Part shown: positions 35,155 through 40,903 of the stretch, piece after piece
Numbering within the stretch: the first letter of the stretch is position 1
Layout: each line of letters begins with the position of its first letter
Origin: a candidate division WOR-3 bacterium
Lineage (GTDB): Bacteria > SDB-A
Direction: 5' to 3'
Assembly: GCA_016926475.1 (NCBI GenBank)
Contig: JAFGON010000093.1
Coordinates: 1-40,903 of the forward strand
Length of the DNA stretch: 40,903 nucleotides
Translations under genes and position numbers: made by a program
Notes under the pieces: model-generated
Told to the model about the DNA's origin: nothing
Databases searched by the model: none
What the model saw: the letters and a program-made list of their open reading frames with translations, nothing else

Positions 35155-35862
35155 ATGAGGAAATTCATGTTTGTGGTATTGTTCGTTTTATTGAAAACTG
35201 GTTTTCTTCAATCTCAATTTTCATTTATCGAATCTTTACAGCAGAAAAGCTACGTGTATTTTTTTGGAGGACTAAACCAGGCAAAACTGGAAGGGTTGAA
35301 CAGGGAACTTGAAAAGTTCGGCTATCCTAGTTTCGAAAACGTTTTTTATTCTTACGGCATAGGTTATTGCTACAACCTATCGGATAATTTTGAGATGAGA
35401 TTGGCCGGAAGGAAATATTTGTACCAAAATGAAAATTCAAACTCAAACAAGATGAAACTCGGTGCTGAATGGCTATACGCTGAGTGCCAACTGGGCTGGA
35501 CTTTTTTCAAGAGTGAAAATTCAGAAATGAACCTGCTTTTCGGTACGGGTGTAGAAGACGTGTGTTTGAAAATTTACGATTCTGAAAAAACCAGTTTCGA
35601 TTCACTTCTTTTAAACCCGCAGAGAGGAGTTGAATTTTCCGGGCACAACATTGAACTGTCTCTTTCCATCGGTGGAGATTTTTTTATTGGACCTTTGAAC
35701 ATTTCCACGGGTTCTGGCCTGATACTCGGTTTGAATTTCGGTTATCGCTACACTCCATACAATTTCCCATGGAATACTCCCGGGTATCAAATTGAAGATG
35801 GTCCGAAAATGGATTTAGGAGGAGCCTATTTGGAATTCACTTCTGGTTGGGGTAAGTTATAG
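35155..35862 (+). CDS. Predicted outer-membrane beta-barrel protein
   Basis: Signal peptide at about residues 1-20 (hydrophobic VVLFVLLKTGFL, then QSQ). The mature part shows alternating hydrophobic and polar strands rich in Tyr, Phe and Gly (YGIGYCYNLSDNFEMRLAGRK, LGAEWLYAECQLGWTFF, LSIGGDFFIGPLNISTGSG), typical of small barrels of 8 to 10 strands. It ends in GKL rather than a terminal Phe. Function is unknown. If correct, it shows that the cell has an outer membrane. Confidence 0.65.
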   Translation: MRKFMFVVLFVLLKTGFLQSQFSFIESLQQKSYVYFFGGLNQAKLEGLNRELEKFGYPSFENVFYSYGIGYCYNLSDNFEMRLAGRKYLYQNENSNSNKMKLGAEWLYAECQLGWTFFKSENSEMNLLFGTGVEDVCLKIYDSEKTSFDSLLLNPQRGVEFSGHNIELSLSIGGDFFIGPLNISTGSGLILGLNFGYRYTPYNFPWNTPGYQIEDGPKMDLGGAYLEFTSGWGKL

Positions 35863-35878
35863 GACATAGGAGGAAAAT

Positions 35879-37117
35879 ATGAAAAACGAGAAAAATATTG
35901 TCATCCACGCCGAGACTCTATTCGATGGAGAAGAAAAAATTAAAGGCGTGGCAATTGTAATCGAAGGGGGTTTGATTACAGACCTGTCGAAAAGTTCTGC
36001 GAAGGCTGATTTTTCTGGAGTCGTCACTCCGTCTTTAATAGATGCTCATTCTCATATAGGAATGGCGAGGGAAGGAGAACCGGCTGACGAAGAAGAGACA
36101 AACGACATACTGTCCCAGTTTCTTCCTCTCAACGACCCATTGAACAGCATCTATTTCGATGACAGAGCTTTCACAGACGCCGTGGATTTCGGGGTTCTCT
36201 ACAGTTGCGTGATACCAGGGAGCGGCAATTTGCTCGGTGGAAAGGCGGCTGTGATCAAAAATTATTCGTCAAACAGAAAAAACGCCCTGTTGAAGGATTA
36301 CGGCTTCAAGATGGCTTTAGGCTACAACCCCCGTTCCACAGGTCAATGGAAAGGCGAACGCCCCAACACGAGGATGGGGATATACGCATTGCTGGAAAGT
36401 TATTTTGATGAAGTTCTGAGAAAACAAGAAAAATCAAGACTCAACGTGGAAAAGGAAAAATCCGCTTTGGTCAGGTCATCGTCGGAGAAGAAAATTTCCG
36501 AAAAAGAAATGAGCGAAGAATTGTCGAGAATTGAAAAACTGTATGAATGCGAGTTCAGCTCTTCGGAAAAGGAGATCATTAAAATATTAAACGGAGAAAA
36601 AACAGTCAAGGTGCATGTTCACAAAGAAGACGATGCTCTTTATCTTGTCCATCTCGTTCAAAAATACAAGATCAGGGCTACAGCGGACCACCTGGGCGAC
36701 GTTTTTCATAAAGAGATATTCGATGAACTCGCTGAAAACGGCATACCCATCGTCTACGGTCCTTTGAATTCCTTTTCTTACAAAGTCGAACTAAAGCACT
36801 CATACTATCAGAACGTCAAACTTCTCATGCAGTCAAAAGCTTTTTATGGTCTTATGACCGACCACCCGGTCATTATGACCAATTCTCTGCGTGACAGCCT
36901 TAAATATTTTCTCATCTACGGTATGCCCGAGGAAAAAGCGATAGGGATAATAACAAAAAATAACGCGAAGATATTGGGTATAGACAATGATTTTGGAACA
37001 GTAAAACCTGGAAAAGTAGCCAGCTTGGTTGTCTGGGATGATAATCCTCTGAGTTTGTCTGCTTTCCCTGAGGCGGTATTTGCCGAAGGAAAAATCATCA
37101 GGCGCAGACACAAATAA
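35879..37117 (+). CDS. Metal-dependent amidohydrolase (imidazolonepropionase-like)
   Basis: Amidohydrolase-superfamily enzyme. The N-terminal beta-sandwich strand is followed by the metal motif DAHSH (H57 and H59), then VHVHKEDD, TADHLGD and the late Asp in LMTDHPV, and the C-terminal GTVKPGKVASLVVWDDNPL strand. Residues about 178-235 are a charged, helical insertion (many Lys/Glu/Ser) not typical of the fold. The substrate is unknown. GGAGG precedes ATG 35879. It overlaps the next gene by one base (TAATG). Confidence 0.85.
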   Translation: MKNEKNIVIHAETLFDGEEKIKGVAIVIEGGLITDLSKSSAKADFSGVVTPSLIDAHSHIGMAREGEPADEEETNDILSQFLPLNDPLNSIYFDDRAFTDAVDFGVLYSCVIPGSGNLLGGKAAVIKNYSSNRKNALLKDYGFKMALGYNPRSTGQWKGERPNTRMGIYALLESYFDEVLRKQEKSRLNVEKEKSALVRSSSEKKISEKEMSEELSRIEKLYECEFSSSEKEIIKILNGEKTVKVHVHKEDDALYLVHLVQKYKIRATADHLGDVFHKEIFDELAENGIPIVYGPLNSFSYKVELKHSYYQNVKLLMQSKAFYGLMTDHPVIMTNSLRDSLKYFLIYGMPEEKAIGIITKNNAKILGIDNDFGTVKPGKVASLVVWDDNPLSLSAFPEAVFAEGKIIRRRHK

Positions 37118-37866
37118 TGGCGCTGACCGTACTTTTTTTGCTTTTTAAAGTTGTCAACGCCGAGGTCGATGTTCCGCGCGGCGTCAGAGATAGGATGCGA
37201 ACCATTGTGAACTCCGTCATGACTCACTGCGAGAGGGGAGAGCTTTCTTGGGACGGTTACATTTTTTATATCGATCCTTCGGAATACATACCTGCTGATT
37301 CAACGTATCCAAGACTTGGAACGTCGAGAGGAGACGACGAAGGTATTTCGGTTCAAAGGTTGGTCTGGGGAATTGATTACGAGATAAAAGGCGAAGAAGT
37401 CCACTACGCGGTGGAGAGTTTTTTCCCTGTTCGGACAGGAAGGCTGGGATTTGGCTTCGAAAAACGGTCGGGGAGAACTCCTACTGGATTTTATGTTCTC
37501 GGCGATTATTATTTAGCTGAACAAAAATACACAAACCTCAGTATTAATTACCCCGGTGAAATAACAACCGGCAGAATATTGCTTTTGAATGTGATGAAAA
37601 ATGGACACTCGATATACACAGAGACAAGAGGCCAAAACAATCCGCTCCTCAGAGGAATATTGATTCACGGTTTCGGACTGTCCGAACAGCAAGAACGAAA
37701 TGAAGACGAAGGATCCAAAGGATGCGTCCACGTGACCGCGGAGGGAATAATCAGCATAATAAATATTTTGAAAACAAACAGAGGCAGAACCTACATCTTC
37801 ATATCGGGGGCTGACACGAATTTTTCGGATTTACCCCAATATGAAAAGAGTATTTTGGAGCAGTAA
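37117..37866 (+). CDS. L,D-transpeptidase (YkuD family) with altered catalytic motif
   Basis: Secreted peptidoglycan cross-linking or amidase-type enzyme. Signal peptide at about 1-15 (VVNA cut). The YkuD core has TPTGFYVLGDYY, then HGFG with H184 and SKGCVHV with the nucleophile C203. The usual motif is S/T-HGC-x-R; here Lys replaces the first His and His replaces Arg, while His and Cys remain. This may alter activity or acceptor. The neighbours (CapA, amidohydrolase, DedA) are also envelope-related. Confidence 0.8.
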   Translation: MALTVLFLLFKVVNAEVDVPRGVRDRMRTIVNSVMTHCERGELSWDGYIFYIDPSEYIPADSTYPRLGTSRGDDEGISVQRLVWGIDYEIKGEEVHYAVESFFPVRTGRLGFGFEKRSGRTPTGFYVLGDYYLAEQKYTNLSINYPGEITTGRILLLNVMKNGHSIYTETRGQNNPLLRGILIHGFGLSEQQERNEDEGSKGCVHVTAEGIISIINILKTNRGRTYIFISGADTNFSDLPQYEKSILEQ

Positions 37867-37867
37867 A

Positions 37868-39022
37868 ATGATTTATTGGATGTTATTTTTGACTAAAGTC
37901 TATCAAGTTTTTTTTGATCCGGTGCTAATAACTCAAAGTTTTATTTTCGACAATTTTCAGCTCAGGGAATATTTGGAAGAACCGCGGAAAGAAAACACTT
38001 CAATAATCATAACCTTATCAGGCGATGTCAACATGTCTGTGTCAAAAACCTGGGTTGATTCCTCGGGAGCAGTTTCAAACCGTGGAGTTTTGCCTTTTTC
38101 GATTTTCACCGATTCGATAAAGGAATACATCGAAGGAGATATCAACTTTTGCAACCTTGAGACCACTGTCCTGAACGACAATTCTCTTGCCAATGCTGAT
38201 AAAAGCTACTGTTTCCGAATGCATACTAACGCGTTGAAGCATTTAGCTCAAACCGGATTCAATCTTTTCGCCCTCGCGAACAATCATATGGAAGATTACG
38301 GAACAAGGGGTGTGCTTCAAACTCTTGAAAATATAAAAATCCTGAGCTCTGAATGCACATTGTTTTTTGCAGGAGCTGGAGCAGACTACGATGAAGCCGT
38401 CATGCCTTTCATATTTGAAATTAAAGGCCACAGATTCGCGTTTTCGAGCCTTGGTATTTCTGGACTTCCCGCGACTTCAAGCTCGCCGGGTGTGGCTTTA
38501 ACTTCTTTCAGCGAAAAGGTTTTGGGAGATCTTTCTTCAGTTGAGGCGGACTACAGAATATTGGCTCTTCACGCCGGAAACGAGAGAAACGAATATGTGA
38601 CCTACCTCCAGAATTCAATAATCAAGAAAGCTCTGGAGGAATACGAAATCGACCTTGTAGTAGGCACGCATCCGCACATTGTTCAAGGCGCGGAATACTA
38701 TGAAGGTAGAATGGCTTTTTACAGCCTTGGCAATTTTTTGATGCTCGGGGCACGCAACATGTCGACGGTTGAAAACTCACTCTACAAAAAGGATTTCGGG
38801 CTTTTCGTCAAAATATTTCTGTCGGATTCTCTTGAAATCGATTCGGTCACAGTTCACCCTGTCTTCAACATGCATTTTCAACCTTATTTTCTTTCCGACT
38901 CTGTAGATGTCGCAATGAGAGTAGAGTGGCTGAATAAAATTTCCAACCGACCCTACATGACACCCATTGAAGAGAATATCATTTTCCAATGCGATGGAGT
39001 CAGGGGAATCTTTGTTCCTTGA
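37868..39022 (+). CDS. CapA-family poly-gamma-glutamate-type metallophosphoesterase
   Basis: CapA/PgsA-like calcineurin-fold protein of 384 residues with an N-terminal hydrophobic segment (about 1-16). Metal-site motifs are complete: LSGDVNMS, INFCNLETTV, LANNHMEDYG, LHAGNE and GTHPHIVQG, followed by FYSLGNFL. CapA proteins are tied to poly-gamma-glutamate capsule or related polymer synthesis. Without capB and capC nearby the polymer is uncertain. ATG at 37868 is preferred because GGAG lies seven bases upstream; the ATG at 37841 is inside the transpeptidase gene. Confidence 0.88.
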   Translation: MIYWMLFLTKVYQVFFDPVLITQSFIFDNFQLREYLEEPRKENTSIIITLSGDVNMSVSKTWVDSSGAVSNRGVLPFSIFTDSIKEYIEGDINFCNLETTVLNDNSLANADKSYCFRMHTNALKHLAQTGFNLFALANNHMEDYGTRGVLQTLENIKILSSECTLFFAGAGADYDEAVMPFIFEIKGHRFAFSSLGISGLPATSSSPGVALTSFSEKVLGDLSSVEADYRILALHAGNERNEYVTYLQNSIIKKALEEYEIDLVVGTHPHIVQGAEYYEGRMAFYSLGNFLMLGARNMSTVENSLYKKDFGLFVKIFLSDSLEIDSVTVHPVFNMHFQPYFLSDSVDVAMRVEWLNKISNRPYMTPIEENIIFQCDGVRGIFVP

Positions 39023-39582
39023 AAAGAAGGATTAAGAAATATTTAGAGGGTGTTTCCACAAAGCAGAAAATATTCCAGATATGCTCGATAATACTCGTAA
39101 GTTTATTGAGCGTGTTGATTATTCTCCTCCGTTCAAAACTGGAGGGTTTGAAAGATTACGGTTACGCTGGTCTTTTTCTGGTGTCGACGATTTCGTCAGC
39201 GAGTATAATACTTCCAGTTCCCGGTCTTTTTCTCGTTTTTTCATTTGGAGCTGTTTTAAATCCTCTGATTGTGGGAATCGTGTCGGCTTTTGGTTCAGCT
39301 CTCGGTGAAGTGACAGGTTATATCCTTGGATACGGCGGAAGAATCGCAGTGGAAGACAGGGATAAATACGAAAAGGTCTCTGAAATGATGAGGAGGTGGG
39401 GCAGTTGGACGATTTTGTTTCTTGCGCTTATTCCCAACCCGCTTTTCGACATAGCCGGAATTATTTCCGGAATGCTCAAATATCCTCTTTGGAAGTTTCT
39501 TCTCTACACACTCATAGGAAGAATAATAAAGCACATCGTTTTCGCATACGCAGGATTCTACAGCTTGTATTATTTCTTTTGA
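39019..39582 (+). CDS. DedA-family (SNARE-associated) membrane protein
   Basis: Multi-pass membrane protein with about five to six hydrophobic segments. The DedA core SASIILPVPGLFLVFSFGA, the GEVTGYILGYGGR stretch, the MRRWGSWTILFLALIPNPLFDIAG segment and the closing IGRIIKH are present. DedA proteins are linked to undecaprenyl-phosphate or phospholipid flipping and to membrane homeostasis. The TTG start overlaps the CapA stop (TTGA) and gives 187 residues; the in-frame ATG at 38989 is inside CapA. It ends the envelope gene group. Confidence 0.85.
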   Translation: MKRRIKKYLEGVSTKQKIFQICSIILVSLLSVLIILLRSKLEGLKDYGYAGLFLVSTISSASIILPVPGLFLVFSFGAVLNPLIVGIVSAFGSALGEVTGYILGYGGRIAVEDRDKYEKVSEMMRRWGSWTILFLALIPNPLFDIAGIISGMLKYPLWKFLLYTLIGRIIKHIVFAYAGFYSLYYFF

Positions 39583-39660
39583 ATCAAACCCCATCTTTCC
39601 GACAGTGGGCTGATGTGATATTCTAATAAATAAGGAGTGACGATTTACAAAGGGAAAGGT

Positions 39661-40903
39661 TTGAGAAGACTCGTTCCGGAAATAATTTGCCGAAATTATG
39701 TTGAGAAAAAATTCGAAGGCGAATTCGAATCATTTGTCCTCACTTGCGATATTTCAGGCTTCACTTCGATAACAGAATCTCTTTCTGAAAAATCATTTGA
39801 AGGCTCTGAAATAATAACGGATACCATAAACAGAATATACAAACCTGTTATTGATTTCATAAAAGCTTCCGGCGGATTTATATCTTCTTTCGCCGGGGAT
39901 TCTTTCGCCTCCCTTTTTCCAGTGAGTAATATTGGGTCAAATAAGAGCATAACTGAAGTTTCCGAAAACATTTCAAGGCTTCTTTTCAAAATGGAAGAGG
40001 TCAAAACAAAATTTGGAGATTTCAAATTTAAAGTAAAAATAGGGCTTTCCAAAGGAATCGTTTCGTGGCGTATCGTAGAGAGTGATTTTGGAACGGCGTT
40101 TTACTTTTATAGCCAAGCGTTTAAGAAAAGTTATGACATGTTGAAATATTCTTCGCGAGGTTCTGTTGCAATAGACGATTCTGTCTATACAGAAACAAAC
40201 TTTGATAAAGATTTGACGGATTCAGGATTCATGACGCTTAATCCAGAAAATAAAAAAGCGGATTTAAAAGAAGTAGAAAGTCTTTTTTTTGATGAAGAAA
40301 CTTTGACAAAAAAATTTTTCCCTGAAAGCGTTTTGAAAATGAGCGTTTCAGGGGAATTCAGGGGAATCATTGCCAGTTTTGTGTTCCTTGATGAAAAATC
40401 TGTGGTAGACCGTAACATAATAAAAGCCATGGAAATCACTTCCAAGTATTCGGGCTATTTCAATAAAATCGACTTCGGAGACAAAGGATGGGTCATCCTC
40501 GTAGTTTTCGGAGCTCCGTATGGAGTTGAAAACATATATAAAAAAGCCTGCAATTTTGCTTTTGAAACAGTTCTGTCTTTGAGGGGAAACGTAAAAATTG
40601 GAATGACATCCGGTACAGCTTACGCCGGTTTTTTGGGAAGCGAAAAAAGAGCCGAATACACCGTTTTGGGCACTACTGTCAACCTCGCCTCAAGAATAGC
40701 ACAAAACTCTGAATGGGGAGAAGTAACCATTGACAAGAGCATGCTCAAAGACATGTCCAGGTATTGCTCGGTCAAAAAAGAGAAGAAACAAACTTTCAGA
40801 GGTTTTGAAAAAAATGAAATTATTGTCTGCTCCATAACTCAAGGTGACTTGAGCCAGCAGGCCGAAGTTTTCGAAGGGCCGTTCATCGCCAGAGAAGAAG
40901 AGA
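39661..40903 (+). CDS. Tandem class III nucleotide cyclase, soluble-adenylyl-cyclase-like, 3' truncated
   Basis: The frame is open to the end of the window (414 codons from TTG 39661). Two cyclase domains are seen: C1 (about 22-180) with metal Asp D30 (TCDISGFTS) and D80 (SSFAGDSF), and C2 (about 230-390) with K275 (GDKGW), T334, N341 and R345 (EYTVLG..VNLASR). C1 lacks the Asn/Arg pair and C2 lacks the metal Asp pair, so the two would form one composite site. The last residues GPFIAREEE look like the start of an AAA/STAND ATPase domain. Start is uncertain: TTG 39661 follows AAAGGGAAAGG, while GTG 39637 lies further up in frame. Confidence 0.85.
   Translation, partial: MRRLVPEIICRNYVEKKFEGEFESFVLTCDISGFTSITESLSEKSFEGSEIITDTINRIYKPVIDFIKASGGFISSFAGDSFASLFPVSNIGSNKSITEVSENISRLLFKMEEVKTKFGDFKFKVKIGLSKGIVSWRIVESDFGTAFYFYSQAFKKSYDMLKYSSRGSVAIDDSVYTETNFDKDLTDSGFMTLNPENKKADLKEVESLFFDEETLTKKFFPESVLKMSVSGEFRGIIASFVFLDEKSVVDRNIIKAMEITSKYSGYFNKIDFGDKGWVILVVFGAPYGVENIYKKACNFAFETVLSLRGNVKIGMTSGTAYAGFLGSEKRAEYTVLGTTVNLASRIAQNSEWGEVTIDKSMLKDMSRYCSVKKEKKQTFRGFEKNEIIVCSITQGDLSQQAEVFEGPFIAREEE

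Noticed and set aside
1-40903. CRISPR array, insertion sequence or rRNA
   Set aside because: No regularly spaced repeats of CRISPR type, no transposase and no rRNA-like sequence were seen.

Overview
The window is AT-rich, densely packed bacterial chromosome with no phage, plasmid or transposon genes. The organism looks like a diderm (Gram-negative-type) bacterium: there is a predicted outer-membrane beta-barrel protein (35155-35862), a lipoprotein with a lipobox, a TonB-like/AgmX-PglI C-terminal domain protein, and a MreB/MreC rod-shape pair. TrmFO, a GH57 alpha-glucanotransferase, a CFI-box C-terminal domain and a histone-H1-like mini-protein together suggest a little-studied uncultured lineage (the WOR-3/TA06 type of candidate phylum would fit). 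That placement is inference only; nothing in the window fixes the phylum.

Layout, left to right. (1) 1-5007: truncated mtaB, then miaB and mutS (tRNA position-37 methylthiolation and mismatch repair). (2) 5009-14178: a long + strand run with a secreted beta-propeller protein, folC, then xseB - ispA-type prenyl synthase - YuiD/DUF212 membrane protein - dxs - a membrane GAF-GAF-GGDEF diguanylate cyclase, a membrane-anchored unknown and uridine phosphorylase. (3) 14180-16186: mreB with a clear promoter, then mreC. (4) 16187-17532 (-): a methyltransferase and an unrecognised 253-residue protein, divergent from (5) recJ - pgeF - AgmX/PglI-like protein, followed by a small tautomerase. The divergent control region holds three 20-bp dyad repeats and a 15-bp palindrome. 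(6) 21474-26052 (-): trmFO, rpiB, glyA and a transglutaminase-like lipoprotein. (7) 26154-31248 (+): xerC/D-type recombinase, rhomboid protease, MoxR ATPase, DUF3108 protein, GDP-mannose pyrophosphorylase and RdgB/HAM1 pyrophosphatase. (8) 31260-35014: tRNA-Pro(UGG), a small anchored protein, GH57 glucanotransferase, a HEAT-repeat/CFI-box protein, and a 52-residue lysine-rich histone-H1-like gene with its own promoter, a structured 3' UTR and the only strong intrinsic terminator seen. (9) 35155-39582: beta-barrel protein, amidohydrolase, an atypical L,D-transpeptidase, a CapA-family protein and a DedA-family protein (envelope functions). (10) 39661-end: the start of a large tandem class III nucleotide cyclase that resembles mammalian soluble adenylyl cyclase.

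Gene expression habits: many genes overlap by exactly four bases (ATGA, GTGA, TTGA), and TTG/GTG starts are common. Several operon-leading genes have a good -10 box only 8-13 bases from the start codon and no ribosome-binding site, which points to leaderless or nearly leaderless mRNAs. The most notable items are the sAC-like cyclase with a composite active site, the divergent recJ control region, and the histone-H1-like unit.
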